From NCBI GenBank assembly GCA_018266435.1, contig JAFEAL010000010.1:81523-145522 (forward strand): a DNA stretch of 64,000 bases, in the 5' to 3' direction. A program made the position numbers and the translations under genes. The notes under the pieces were generated by a model. The model made no database searches. It had not been told where the DNA came from and worked only from the letters and a program-made list of their open reading frames with translations. This document shows, piece after piece, positions 47,502 to 56,618 of this stretch. This stretch comes from Bacteroidota bacterium. GTDB lineage: Bacteria > Bacteroidota > Bacteroidia > Cytophagales > Cyclobacteriaceae. Positions within the stretch are counted from its first letter, which is position 1. Each line of letters opens with the position of its first letter.

Positions 47502-48374
47502 TCAGTTGTGTGTTCCCGTCATCGGGTTTCCTTTCAGCACGTTGATCAACCGCATGGAGGCAGCTTTCACATCGGATGAGTTTGTCAGATGGTACACCAA
47601 TTGATAAAAAATTTCCTGAACATCTTCGGGCTGCTTGTAGAGCCATGCTCGGATGTTGACGAGGTACTGTTCCGTCTGCGGGTTGGTGAGTTCGGGCGAG
47701 CCATTGATCTGTGGCTGTCCCATCGTCTGATCCATCGGTATGCCCATCATGCGCGAGGCCATGCCCGCGAGCAGTGTCATCACTTGGGGACTTTCGGCTG
47801 CACGTTCCACAAAACCGTTGAGGCCAGATTTATTTTCCACCGATTGTGTGAGCTTCTCCACCTCGTGGTCTTTCTTGATCATCTCCTTTTCGAACTCGCG
47901 CACTTTGGTATCGAGTGTTTTGTTCTCTGCCAGCAACCTGCGGTTTTCATTTTCGAGCTTGCTTGTTTTTTCCTGCTCGGTCTTGAGCGCGTAATCTTTC
48001 CAACTGTCGAACGGTCTTTCCATTGGTTTTGAAATTTTTGATTGTGTGCGAAACGAAGGGGTTAGGTTTTCCCTCTCATCCGAATCAAAGAGCTTGGGCT
48101 GCACAACATTGCCCAATGTTGTGTTCGGTGCAGTGCCATTGTTTGGGATGGTGAACGTTTTGCAGATGACCTCTGCCGAACCGTTGGGGCGGTAGGCTTC
48201 CACTATGACCTCTTTCACACCTTGTGCCTTCACGTCATCAATGGCTTGCTGAATTGCGTCACGGTCATTGCCGTCTATTTTGCGATAGAGTCGCATTGTT
48301 TTTCCATCGGGCAATCGGTAGCCAACGGAAACACGCCTGCGGTTGGTGCTGGTGTAGGTGAAGATCTCGTTCAT
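47502..48374 (-). CDS. Coiled-coil protein of the virus-like module
   Basis: 290 residues from the ATG at 48374. The N-terminus is beta-rich (RRVSVGYRLPDGKTMRLYRKI). Residues about 120-185 form a coiled coil (TEQEKTSKLENENRRLLAENKTLDTKVREFEKEM). A helical C-terminal domain (YLVNIRAWLYKQPEDVQEIFYQLVYHL) closes it. No membrane span. Perhaps a scaffold or internal structural protein, on position and coiled coil only. Confidence 0.65.
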   Translation of the reverse strand: MNEIFTYTSTNRRRVSVGYRLPDGKTMRLYRKIDGNDRDAIQQAIDDVKAQGVKEVIVEAYRPNGSAEVICKTFTIPNNGTAPNTTLGNVVQPKLFDSDERENLTPSFRTQSKISKPMERPFDSWKDYALKTEQEKTSKLENENRRLLAENKTLDTKVREFEKEMIKKDHEVEKLTQSVENKSGLNGFVERAAESPQVMTLLAGMASRMMGIPMDQTMGQPQINGSPELTNPQTEQYLVNIRAWLYKQPEDVQEIFYQLVYHLTNSSDVKAASMRLINVLKGNPMTGTHN

Positions 48375-48392
48375 GGATTGCAAATAAAATTT

Positions 48393-49505
48393 TTACCAAC
48401 TCGACAATGCTGCCCTTACCCAAGTGTTCGCAGCAACGCACACATATATATAGTTTGTTGTCCAGCGTACTTCCCCAACCATTCCTATATCATTTGAAGA
48501 TGAAGGTGGACTTCCGAGTGAAATAGGTATTGATGAAAAAGAAGATGCGTTGCGGTACTTGACCTGACCGTTCAATGGGTCGCGCACCAACACCTGTGTG
48601 AGCGTATCGCTGTTGATGGGGATTGAGTTGATGTTCAGGTTCTCCACATAGGTTTGAAAATTTTCTCCTGCACGGGCGCTCAACCCGTTGCCGCCAAGGA
48701 TAACATTGTCGGATGAATTGGTCGGTATGTGGTTGTTCACCCCGCCCAAGATCATCGAGCCTTTTCCCAATGCACCGCGCCCGTTCATTTGTGCTGAAGT
48801 ATTCCTCCCGATATTCAACGAACCGTTGTTGTTAGCCCTCAGTGGCGGGGCTACCGTAACGCTGTCGGGATTTCCCGATGGTGGTGGTGGGGTGAATGAA
48901 TAGACGAACGACCCCGATGCGTCTGTGCTGCCATTGTTCCATGCTGCGAGCGCGTTGTTGCCCCCGACAAAGGATTCGATGCCGAACGCGAAATTACCTT
49001 CACCGAACACAAGGCAAGCACTCCCACTGAAGGAATGGATGCCGTCCCCGACACTCTGTTTCCATCCCGTGACGAAGGTGTCTGTAATTCCACCTCCAAT
49101 CATTTTGAAAGTATGTTCTTCCCCGCTGACAAAATTCTGGTGGAACATGGCGTTTGGAAAACTCCCGCCCAAGAACGTGAGCCGAGGGGCTGCGATAAAA
49201 CTTTCGTTGTTGTCATCCCATTGCAGCTTGCCCGAATATTGAAAACCGTTGGCACCGTTGTTCATGAAAGGGATTTGCTGTGCCGTGCCATAGTGGGGAA
49301 GCAGATCAAACGTCTGCCCGTTCTGTGTTGCCCGCCACTTTTTGGACTGGCCATTATAATATAGTGTACCCCAGCCCGCAGGTTTTATGACTGTTGAACT
49401 GTCGGTCACGAGCGAATGGAACGCAGTGGCATCCTTCGACCCGCTCTGGGCGAACGACACACACGGTGTGACCGATAAAAGGAAATAAAGAATTTTCTTG
49501 ATCAT
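48393..49505 (-). CDS. Fibre/spike-like protein with signal peptide
   Basis: 370 residues. A signal peptide (KKILYFLLSVTPCVSFAQS) precedes a Gly/Asn/Ser-rich beta structure with head-domain-like repeats (GEGNFAFGIESFVGGNNALAAW, GRGALGKGSMILGGVNNHI, DNVILGGNGLSARAG) similar to trimeric adhesin heads and phage tail fibres. GEVRWTTNYIYVCVAANTWVRAALSSW at the C-terminus is a pattern frequent at the ends of phage fibre proteins. It likely binds a host surface; the signal peptide is odd for a virion protein and might mean surface display from a lysogen. Confidence 0.65.
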   Translation of the reverse strand: MIKKILYFLLSVTPCVSFAQSGSKDATAFHSLVTDSSTVIKPAGWGTLYYNGQSKKWRATQNGQTFDLLPHYGTAQQIPFMNNGANGFQYSGKLQWDDNNESFIAAPRLTFLGGSFPNAMFHQNFVSGEEHTFKMIGGGITDTFVTGWKQSVGDGIHSFSGSACLVFGEGNFAFGIESFVGGNNALAAWNNGSTDASGSFVYSFTPPPPSGNPDSVTVAPPLRANNNGSLNIGRNTSAQMNGRGALGKGSMILGGVNNHIPTNSSDNVILGGNGLSARAGENFQTYVENLNINSIPINSDTLTQVLVRDPLNGQVKYRNASSFSSIPISLGSPPSSSNDIGMVGEVRWTTNYIYVCVAANTWVRAALSSW

Positions 49506-49517
49506 GACTTTTAACTT

Positions 49518-49904
49518 TTAACTATTCACTTTAACCCCATCGCCAATTCCATCCGCGATGTTGGTTTTGTAGTCGATGACAGAATTGATTTTTTTATCCG
49601 CAAAGCTGAACAGGCGGCTTGCCACATCGCTTCCCGTGTAGCCCACAAACCCGAAACCGATCTTTACAAAGTCCATGATTTTCCCGTTGAATTTGGCCAC
49701 TTCATCAACGAACAGGAGAAACAGGACAATTGTGAGAAAGCACGAAACAATGATGAGCCAGTCGTCAATGAAATAATCCTTCATCCTGAAATCAAGGTTA
49801 GCTGCTTTCGATTTCACCTGAAGCGAACGCAGCTTCAATGACGTGTGCAATGCCCAGCCCGTGAAGGCCACCGCGAAGCATTGTAAGTACATTAAGGTTG
49901 ACAT
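49518..49904 (-). CDS. Three-span membrane protein of Bacteroidota phage type
   Basis: 128 residues with three hydrophobic segments (about 5-22, 48-68, 80-98) and a conserved-looking stretch VKIGFGFVGYTGSDVASRLF followed by KINSVIDYKTNIADG. I recall similar GYTGS-KTNIAD proteins in Bacteroidota prophages, without a known function. It is flanked by two fibre-like genes. Confidence 0.6.
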   Translation of the reverse strand: MSTLMYLQCFAVAFTGWALHTSLKLRSLQVKSKAANLDFRMKDYFIDDWLIIVSCFLTIVLFLLFVDEVAKFNGKIMDFVKIGFGFVGYTGSDVASRLFSFADKKINSVIDYKTNIADGIGDGVKVNS

Positions 49905-49961
49905 AGTTTTGTTTTTTTTGATCCTTCAATTTTTTTCACCTTTCACTTTTGACTTTTCACC

Positions 49962-50510
49962 CTACCCATACGCCCCGTCAATGTCCATCCACCAACGCGA
50001 CCCATCGAAAATCCCAGTCGCTTTGTAGAAGCCATCCTGATAGGCTGTCCATGACTTGTTGGCTTTGTCCCACCAAGGGTTGTCCATTATGAAATTTTCA
50101 GGGAATGTTTGCACGCAGGTATTGGGCGGAGCCAGTTCGATCGCGAACAGGACGGAAAATTTTCGGGCGTTGGTAGTGTTGACGAGTTGCCAGCTTTTGT
50201 TTGCACTGATCGATGCAAGCTCAATAAAAGTCACTTCGGCACTGCCGAAGAAATCCAATGAAATGTTGGGCAACGTTGTATTGAGTTTGACGATCCTGCT
50301 TTCTGTTGTAGCCTTGACCACAAGGCCTGCATCGGTCGTTGCATCTTTCCACCAGTATTCAATGCCCCCTATATTTATTGTAAGCCCGATGTGCCTTTCA
50401 CCAGAGGCTACTGCTTCTAAAGCAGCTGTTACCGAGAGGTATGGCCCATACTTGTTATCAAGCGGCTCACTTGCCGCAACCCTGAACCCAAATGGAAAAC
50501 CGAGTGCCAC
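49962..50510 (-). CDS. Fibre-like structural protein
   Basis: 182 residues from a GTG at 50510. The motif YLSVTAALEAVASGERHIGLTINIGGIEYWWKDATTDAGLV is one that I know from tail-fibre and baseplate proteins of Bacteroidota phages, followed by a beta-rich C-terminal half with Trp-rich strands (DNPWWDKANKSWTAY, GSRWWMDIDG). Likely part of the host-attachment apparatus. Confidence 0.6.
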   Translation of the reverse strand: MALGFPFGFRVAASEPLDNKYGPYLSVTAALEAVASGERHIGLTINIGGIEYWWKDATTDAGLVVKATTESRIVKLNTTLPNISLDFFGSAEVTFIELASISANKSWQLVNTTNARKFSVLFAIELAPPNTCVQTFPENFIMDNPWWDKANKSWTAYQDGFYKATGIFDGSRWWMDIDGAYG

Positions 50511-50595
50511 TGTGATTACTTTGATTTGTTTGATAATCTGTGATTGCTTTCCATTGTATTGATCTTGTTGATCCTGTCAATCATGGCCATCCTGA

Positions 50596-51594
50596 TCAAG
50601 GGACTGTTACATTGTAAGTTGCTGTTGATGGATAGGGCGCACCTAGCGTTGCCACATAAAGTTTGTAGCTCCTCGTTGTGCCTCCAGCATCATTGACATT
50701 GAGAACAGTTTTCACAAACGTGTTGCCCACGTTCGCATTGAAACCTTCGACATACTTCACGCTGCTGTCGCTTATGTCGGGGCGCGTGGCCTCGTAAGCA
50801 AATGCGGCAACCAAACGGCCTTGCGGGATTGTGATGGAAAAATTATTTTCAAATGTGCTGTTCATCGCCCGCACACTCGCACTGTCGTTGGGTGGTGTAA
50901 GAGATGATCCAAAAAACCGATTGTACAATGCGATGACCACTAAGTAGCTGCTCACTAATTGGTCATGTATGTCCTGCAAGTAGATTCGGAACACCTGTTC
51001 TGCATTCCCTTCGTTAAGCTGGATCGGGTTTGGAAGATTGACAACCGCGTTGCCATCATTGTTGAGCCCAGATACCAGATCCGTTCCTGCCGAGTCATCC
51101 CTTATGATAATGGAGCCTGGCTTTACATTGTTGCTGTTGGTGGCGACCCACGTAAAATTTTTGTCGCCACCAAGTATGGAATCTCCCACTTCGATGAAGG
51201 GAGGTTGCCCAACAATTGCAAAGGCGGAGAAAGCGGGCTGAAGGTAGACAACAACAGCCTGTTCTATGATATTGGAAATAGTCCTGTTTGTCAGGTCAGT
51301 TCCCGCAGGTATCCCGCCCAGTGCAATTGTGGATGGGCTTGCTCCCGAATATCTCGCAGGGTCATTTCCACCGACACGTTTGAAAACACTTCCGTCCCAT
51401 TTGTAATAGGCCGAAGCACCGAGCGTATCAACGGTGGGGTCGCCAAGACCTGATGATGGGAAATCTTTGTAAGCATTTTCAACGACCACGCCCTGACCTG
51501 CGTTGAAGACGTTCCAGTCCACAGCGATCTTGTTCCGAGAAGGAATATCGGGGACAACTTGGTCGGTCAACAATCGAAGGATACCACCGGGCAT
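50596..51594 (-). CDS. Fibre/spike-like structural protein with Bacteroidota-phage repeat domain
   Basis: 332 residues. The segment ALGGIPAGTDLTNRTISNIIEQAVVVYLQPAFSAFAI-x6-FIEVGDSI, then FTWVATNSNNVKPGSIII, matches the recurring beta-domain of Bacteroidota phage structural proteins. The N-terminus includes NVFNAGQGVVVENAYKDFPSSGL, and the C-terminus (NVGNTFVKTVLNVNDAGGTTRSYKLYVA) is again beta-structured. Attachment is the likely role. Confidence 0.65.
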   Translation of the reverse strand: MPGGILRLLTDQVVPDIPSRNKIAVDWNVFNAGQGVVVENAYKDFPSSGLGDPTVDTLGASAYYKWDGSVFKRVGGNDPARYSGASPSTIALGGIPAGTDLTNRTISNIIEQAVVVYLQPAFSAFAIVGQPPFIEVGDSILGGDKNFTWVATNSNNVKPGSIIIRDDSAGTDLVSGLNNDGNAVVNLPNPIQLNEGNAEQVFRIYLQDIHDQLVSSYLVVIALYNRFFGSSLTPPNDSASVRAMNSTFENNFSITIPQGRLVAAFAYEATRPDISDSSVKYVEGFNANVGNTFVKTVLNVNDAGGTTRSYKLYVATLGAPYPSTATYNVTVP

Positions 51595-51662
51595 AAATTT
51601 ATTTTTTGGTAATAAGTCAATAGTCCATAGTCGATGGACACACTCTACTTTTCACGTTTCAC

Positions 51663-51935
51663 CTAAACAGTCTTCAGTATTAGGGCAACGCTTCCGTTCA
51701 CACCGAACCTGACGAACACTTCGCCTTCCCATTCTTCATCGGGACAGTACAGCGGCCAAGTCGATTGTTCATTTGGGTTGAGTGGAATATCAGGCTCGGA
51801 GTTCTTGATGAACCCGAAATAAATCCGTTCGATGCCCACATTCTGGATGGTGAAGTCGATGCACCCATTGATCGAGGTGGATTTTATTTCATTCCTTCCC
51901 TGCAAACGGTTCGAGTCTGGCTTCCGCTTTGTCAT
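51663..51935 (-). CDS. Small beta-rich protein, possible minor capsid or vertex protein
   Basis: 90 residues; no membrane span. Alternating hydrophobic strands (CIDFTIQNVGIERIYFGFI, EGEVFVRFGVNGSVALIL) suggest a beta-sandwich. It overlaps the 120-residue gene upstream by 4 bp. Jelly-roll minor capsid proteins have this size, but I have only secondary-structure impression for that. Confidence 0.55.
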   Translation of the reverse strand: MTKRKPDSNRLQGRNEIKSTSINGCIDFTIQNVGIERIYFGFIKNSEPDIPLNPNEQSTWPLYCPDEEWEGEVFVRFGVNGSVALILKTV

Positions 51936-52294
51936 TTTTTGCGCAACCTGAAAATGATCTGGTAGTTGATGTCAGAGACAAGCACGGCTGGGAACTCGGT
52001 CTTGATGTCGAGCTTCTCGCCACGGATGACAGGGATATAAATATCCTTGTATCGTTGGTTGATGGGCGTGTCGTTTCCGCTCATCCAGTCTTTTTTGTGC
52101 GTGATGTTGTGGTACGTTTGGGTTTTGTCCTCCAGCCCGATCGAGTAGTAGGGGATGCCGCCATCCGTGCCTTCGATCACCTGCACACCGTCACAATAAT
52201 CCCAATCGCTGTCCAACTCTTGGCTGTCGGTATAACGTCCGAGCGGAGTGGCTGCGGGCTTGAGGATGGAGACAGTTTGGTATTTCGTTTTCAT
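51932..52294 (-). CDS. Small beta-rich protein, unknown
   Basis: 120 residues without membrane span. Strands such as QTVSILKPAAT, YYSIGLED and PAVLVSDINYQIIFRLRKK dominate. It starts 83 bp after the 203-residue protein and overlaps the 90-residue gene. It may be a companion structural protein of the capsid candidate. Confidence 0.55.
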   Translation of the reverse strand: MKTKYQTVSILKPAATPLGRYTDSQELDSDWDYCDGVQVIEGTDGGIPYYSIGLEDKTQTYHNITHKKDWMSGNDTPINQRYKDIYIPVIRGEKLDIKTEFPAVLVSDINYQIIFRLRKK

Positions 52295-52377
52295 GTTGAT
52301 TCATATTACAGGTTACAAGATTTCAGATTGTCATAGCCAAGGCTATCAATCTTAAATTTGTAATCTGAAATCTTAAA

Positions 52378-52989
52378 TTATTTTGCTCCCCTCAACCTTG
52401 TGCGCGTACCCTTCAAGTGTACTTCCACGAAGTGGTCGACTACGCCAGCGGGCAATGCCTTGCCGATAGGGAACTTGATCGAAATCTGGAACGGCACATT
52501 TTGTTTTATCAAGCGAGGGTAAGTGACATTGTACGCTACATCGCCTTCAAATTCACGGCTCTTGTCTTGGTGCAACAACTGCTTGATGGGCTGTGTGAGG
52601 ATGGGTGTATCGTTTTGCTTGACGATCAGGTTTGCGTGCTGTAGTTGGACGGGACAGTTTGCGATGAGTGAATCGTACACGATGTCTTCCGCCACTGCAC
52701 CGTTGCCAGTGGGGGCAGAGCCGTAACCGAACTGGAGCGCGTTGATGATAAAGTTGACAAACTTTGGCAACGTGCGTTTGTCAATGTTGGTGATGCCGAC
52801 ACTTTCGTTCAGCGAAGAAGTCAATAGGTCGATTTCCCCACCGCCCGTTATTTTGGAGCGGACGTACAAAGGTTCATCTTCCAAGATGACGCGCTTCTCT
52901 TTTATCGCTTGAAGTGTTTCAACATCGAGTTCTTTTGAACCGTATGTTTCGAGGTAGGCAAGCTCCCTCGATTTAAGTGGTTTTCTCAT
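52378..52989 (-). CDS. Candidate capsid protein (beta-rich, soluble)
   Basis: 203 residues. A short helical N-terminus (LKSRELAYLETYGSKEL) precedes a mostly beta-strand body: PLYVRSKITGGGEIDLLTS, FVNFIINALQFGYGSAP, ANLIVKQNDTPILTQPIKQLL, EGDVAYNVTYPRLIKQNVPFQISIKFP and a final FVEVHLKGTRTRLRG. This reads like a jelly-roll fold. It is in the middle of the structural block and is the best candidate for the major capsid protein, as no HK97-type protein exists. I cannot verify this without structure prediction. Confidence 0.5.
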   Translation of the reverse strand: MRKPLKSRELAYLETYGSKELDVETLQAIKEKRVILEDEPLYVRSKITGGGEIDLLTSSLNESVGITNIDKRTLPKFVNFIINALQFGYGSAPTGNGAVAEDIVYDSLIANCPVQLQHANLIVKQNDTPILTQPIKQLLHQDKSREFEGDVAYNVTYPRLIKQNVPFQISIKFPIGKALPAGVVDHFVEVHLKGTRTRLRGAK

Positions 52990-53057
52990 AATGATTGTTG
53001 TGGATTGTTGTTTTAAAAAAAATTGTGTTTAGTTTTTCGTTGTTGGATTGTGTTGGC

Positions 53058-53525
53058 TCACATCAAGCTCCCGAATCCGTTCACCAAATCATCTTGACCG
53101 CGCAGGTCTTCGTCCAGACCCATCATCGGGTCGTCAATGCCGCGCATTTCTTCTTCGGGTGTTCCGAGCAACCGCTCGTTGATGTCTTCCACACCGTTGA
53201 AGCCGAGCATGGGTGCTGCACCCGCGTTGAGCTGTGGGATGATTTTGTTGATCGTGCCTTTGAAGCCCGTGATGGCTGGCACTCCATTTTCTTGTGCAAG
53301 TGAGTTGAGGGCTGCTACCGTACCCATCGAGGCGGCCACGACTGATGCGGTCTTCATCACCTTGCCACCGACCATCAGCCCGATAAGCCCTGCGCCCATC
53401 AGTACCCATCCCGAATATTTGGGCATCCTGCGGGCAACATGCAGGCTGACAACAGCCGCGCCCGTTCCGAGCAAGTAGTCCATGCCACTGCTCTTGAGGT
53501 TCTCTTTGATTTTTGAGATTTCCAT
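53058..53525 (-). CDS. Membrane protein of the structural block
   Basis: 155 residues with about three hydrophobic segments (DYLLGTGAAVVSLHVA, GWVLMGAGLIGLMVGGKV, ASVVAASMGTVAALNSL) and an acidic C-terminus rich in Met/Gly/Asp (EEMRGIDDPMMGLDEDLRG). Between the capsid candidate and the transglutaminase-like gene it may be a virion membrane component. No family recognised. Confidence 0.65.
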   Translation of the reverse strand: MEISKIKENLKSSGMDYLLGTGAAVVSLHVARRMPKYSGWVLMGAGLIGLMVGGKVMKTASVVAASMGTVAALNSLAQENGVPAITGFKGTINKIIPQLNAGAAPMLGFNGVEDINERLLGTPEEEMRGIDDPMMGLDEDLRGQDDLVNGFGSLM

Positions 53526-53543
53526 TTTTTGTTGATTAAAATT

Positions 53544-55976
53544 TTACATTGTTATAGCCATCACCTTTTTGCGCGGCTTGGCCGCGATGTGGGTGCGTTG
53601 ACTCGATCTGTGTTTTGCTTTCACGCCACTCATCGGCTGTGGCGGGGAAGGGCTTGGGGGGAGTGCCGTTTGTTCCGTTGGCTTTCCCTTGAACGCTGCA
53701 CCCAACAGGGCAATGCCCGTAAGTGCCGCTGCACCGATGGCGATGTACTTCACCATGTTGTCGTTCTTCTCCACTTTGTTGCTTGTGTCGGTGGTCACCA
53801 CTTGTGCATCTGACGAATCCTTTCTGTTGATCTTCGTTTCGACAACTTCGGCTTCGGTGTCCTGAACATCGTCAGCGTTCTGTGAATTAGAAGGCGACTC
53901 CCTGAACTGCTTGACCGCTTTCTTCACTTTGTTGATCGCCTTAGCAGCCCTCGGGTTTTTGTTTTCAAAATCCGAGACCAAGTCATCCACTATTTCTTTG
54001 TCGGATTCAATACTTGGAGCAGAAGGTGTTGCGGCAGGTTGCGCAACTTTGCCGTTGTTGCTGTTACTTGAGGCAGTTGCCTTCTTGCCCTTTACAATCT
54101 GCGCGGCTTTGTTTTTCAGTGCGCCCTTCAAGAGGGATTTATAATCGACCGATTTGAGGAGCGAAGCAATCTTGGCCAATGTTGCACCAGCAGGGGCAAT
54201 GGCCGCAGGCAGAACACCGAGCGTATCTTTCTTGATGGCAACAAGTTTTCCAGACTGTACCGCATTGCGCAGTTGATCAGGTGTGCCACCTTTTGCAACG
54301 ACCATCTGTTCAACAGTCCGCACACGGTCGAGCAATTTTTTGTATTCGCCTTTGTGGTATCCGTTTGCTTCCCCTGAAGGTTTGTAGGCAAGACCGAGTT
54401 TCGTGGCGATGCCATTTCGATTGGTTCTCACCGCTTGAAAAAATTCGTTCAATTCGTTGTTGTCGTTTTTCCGCGTGACCGTACTGAATGGGACATCTTT
54501 CAAATGTTCCTGTACCATTTGCAGCAACGGCATGGCCGCACCGATACGTGCTTTGGTGTAAAGGTTGTTTGATGTGTAACCAAGCCCACCCACGAGGTTG
54601 TGTTTCTTGACGCCTTTCTTCCAACCTTGCTTGATCGCGTTGTCCAACTTTTCGATTTTGCCGCCAATGGATTTGTGGATGTTGCGCACTTTCTCCAATG
54701 CCTTTTTGTTCTTGCGGAACTGGTCGATGTCCAGCCCTTTTGCTTTGGCCTGTTCTTCTGTCCAATAGCCGTAGCCCAACTTTTCCGCAAGGCGGAAAAC
54801 GTTGAGCTTCATGGCGAGCAACAGCCCGTTGCGTATGGCTATCGTGGCAGGGTTGAACCGCACTACCGCCTTGGCAACTTTCTTTGCCACGTTGGCGATC
54901 CCCCGTCCGACTTTCTTTATGCCTTGACCGATTTTTTTGAAGAACCCTTTGCCCAGACCGACATTGCCGAGGCCGTTGATTTCTTCGCGCTGCTCCAGTG
55001 CAGCGAGTTCGCCAAGTACTTTGCTGCGCAGTTCACTATCGTCAAATGCTTCGATGAGCGCATCGAGGCGTTGTGCAAATTGTGTCGGGTTGTAAAGGCC
55101 AACTGTGAGAGCAGGATTGATTGTGAGAATACTTCTCGTATTTACGAGATGTTGTTTGAGGCCAAGCAAAAAAGTTCCAAGCACTTGTCGTTCGTTTGTG
55201 CCATCGAGACCTTCGAGAATGTTGAATTCATTTCCGAAAAGGCCGAGCAGTTCTTCAGTGGAGAATGGTATGATGTTGGCCATTGATGCAGTCTGTGCCG
55301 TGACGCCACCGTTTAAGGTTGACTCATCAAGACCGTTGAGATATTGTATTTTCATGACCTTGTCAAATTTTTTAAGTGTGGGTACTTCATGATCGAACTT
55401 GTCCACCACGCAGTCGAGGGTGTAGTATTTGTTGCGGGCTACGTTCTTTGAGCCGATGAAATCATTGAGGCTAACTCCCTTTTTCGGTACGATGACATAC
55501 ACGTGCTGCCATCCTGTTTCCTCGTTGTAGGTTGCCTTGCGGAATGCGTGCGGGATTTTTTGGTGATACAGCAAACTTGAAAGCACCACGCTCATGCAAT
55601 CGCAGTCGATGCCGCGCCTGCGGTCTTCCCAACTGCGCGATGGCCTCCGTATCTGCTCTATGCCCGTTGCATCTTTTTCGTATTGGAAATGTCGGTACAC
55701 ATGGTTCCAATCATTGCGCAATGTTTCTTCGAGTGTGTTGCCTTTGAGTTTGGCCGCGACTTTTTCGGTGTCGGTCAATGTGTCGAGTACGATTTCGGAC
55801 ATGCGGTTGAGCGTATCGTAGGTATCGCTGTGGTCGCTCCCGATGATCGGGTTCGTTCCCAAAAGACTGCTTCGATCATAAAGTTTGTCGAACTCATATC
55901 CAGATTGGATGTTCCTCTTGCCAGATGCGACAAGCCCCAATCCGATCACACCCAATGTCATTGATCGGGTGGTCAT
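53544..55976 (-). CDS. Transglutaminase-like large virion-type protein with amphipathic cationic segment
   Basis: 810 residues. Residues about 55-200 are a transglutaminase/cysteine-protease-like domain: Cys127 in GIDCDCMSV, His158 in GWQHVYVIV and Asp188 in YYTLDCV form the triad. Residues about 338-372 (GKGFFKKIGQGIKKVGRGIA and on) form a Lys/Gly-rich amphipathic helix like membrane-active peptides, followed by NPATIAIRNGLLLAMKLN. A helical middle, a low-complexity linker, a membrane span (MVKYIAIGAAALTGIALLGAA, about 741-763) and a basic tail complete it. It could crosslink, process or penetrate envelopes during entry. The ATG overlaps the amidase stop by 4 bp. Confidence 0.75.
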   Translation of the reverse strand: MTTRSMTLGVIGLGLVASGKRNIQSGYEFDKLYDRSSLLGTNPIIGSDHSDTYDTLNRMSEIVLDTLTDTEKVAAKLKGNTLEETLRNDWNHVYRHFQYEKDATGIEQIRRPSRSWEDRRRGIDCDCMSVVLSSLLYHQKIPHAFRKATYNEETGWQHVYVIVPKKGVSLNDFIGSKNVARNKYYTLDCVVDKFDHEVPTLKKFDKVMKIQYLNGLDESTLNGGVTAQTASMANIIPFSTEELLGLFGNEFNILEGLDGTNERQVLGTFLLGLKQHLVNTRSILTINPALTVGLYNPTQFAQRLDALIEAFDDSELRSKVLGELAALEQREEINGLGNVGLGKGFFKKIGQGIKKVGRGIANVAKKVAKAVVRFNPATIAIRNGLLLAMKLNVFRLAEKLGYGYWTEEQAKAKGLDIDQFRKNKKALEKVRNIHKSIGGKIEKLDNAIKQGWKKGVKKHNLVGGLGYTSNNLYTKARIGAAMPLLQMVQEHLKDVPFSTVTRKNDNNELNEFFQAVRTNRNGIATKLGLAYKPSGEANGYHKGEYKKLLDRVRTVEQMVVAKGGTPDQLRNAVQSGKLVAIKKDTLGVLPAAIAPAGATLAKIASLLKSVDYKSLLKGALKNKAAQIVKGKKATASSNSNNGKVAQPAATPSAPSIESDKEIVDDLVSDFENKNPRAAKAINKVKKAVKQFRESPSNSQNADDVQDTEAEVVETKINRKDSSDAQVVTTDTSNKVEKNDNMVKYIAIGAAALTGIALLGAAFKGKPTEQTALPPSPSPPQPMSGVKAKHRSSQRTHIAAKPRKKVMAITM

Positions 55977-56548
55977 TTGACGAAAATATTTTTGTCACCG
56001 ACCCCGATTGATTTGAGCCACTGTGGTACAAAAAATGATGGGCAATCCTTTGGATAGAATTGATTGTGGCCTGCGCCCTTGATTTCGGGATGGTAGGTGA
56101 TGATGTTGTGAATCCACGCTTCCATTGTTTTGAGCTGCGCAGGTGTTCTCGTGTCTTTAGGGTTCTTTCCAGATTTATCCAAACCTCCGACATACACGAT
56201 GTGGCGGGCGATGGAATTTGTGCCGGGCTGGCCGTTGGTAATCTCCCAAGGTTCTACCTCGTCATCTTCATTGTAAGGTGTAAGGTTGACGAGCGTGCCA
56301 TCAAGCATGATCATATCGGAGTAACCGACCTGCCGCCACCCGCGCCCACGAAGTTTTGAGATTGGGACTCCACCGATTGTTTCGTTCGGCAGTTCACCGA
56401 TGCTCTTATAAATTTTGCTTTTGTAGACAACGCTGCCGTCAGCATTGACGAGTGGCCCTTGATGCCATTGATGGATTTCACCTGCGGTGACGTTGCGGCC
56501 TTCGGGCGTGGCCGTGCAATGGATGATGAACAGTTGCAGCTTCGGCAT
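55973..56548 (-). CDS. N-acetylmuramoyl-L-alanine amidase, T7 lysozyme-like
   Basis: 191 residues of the Amidase_2 fold. IIHCTATPEGRNVTAGEIHQWH gives the first zinc His; GWRQVGYSDMI is the conserved second strand; GHNQFYPKDCPSFFVP gives the second His and the Cys zinc ligand as in T7 lysozyme. It cuts the peptidoglycan amide bond between muramic acid and L-Ala. No signal peptide. First gene of the minus-strand module; it may act at entry (as virion enzyme) because a separate GH108 endolysin sits in the lysis cassette. Confidence 0.9.
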   Translation of the reverse strand: MPKLQLFIIHCTATPEGRNVTAGEIHQWHQGPLVNADGSVVYKSKIYKSIGELPNETIGGVPISKLRGRGWRQVGYSDMIMLDGTLVNLTPYNEDDEVEPWEITNGQPGTNSIARHIVYVGGLDKSGKNPKDTRTPAQLKTMEAWIHNIITYHPEIKGAGHNQFYPKDCPSFFVPQWLKSIGVGDKNIFVK

Positions 56549-56618
56549 ATCGCTGCAAGTATGTGAGGAAGAAAAAAATCAGAAGTTCGGTTTTTGTGAA
56601 CCTGTAATGTTTGTTAGC

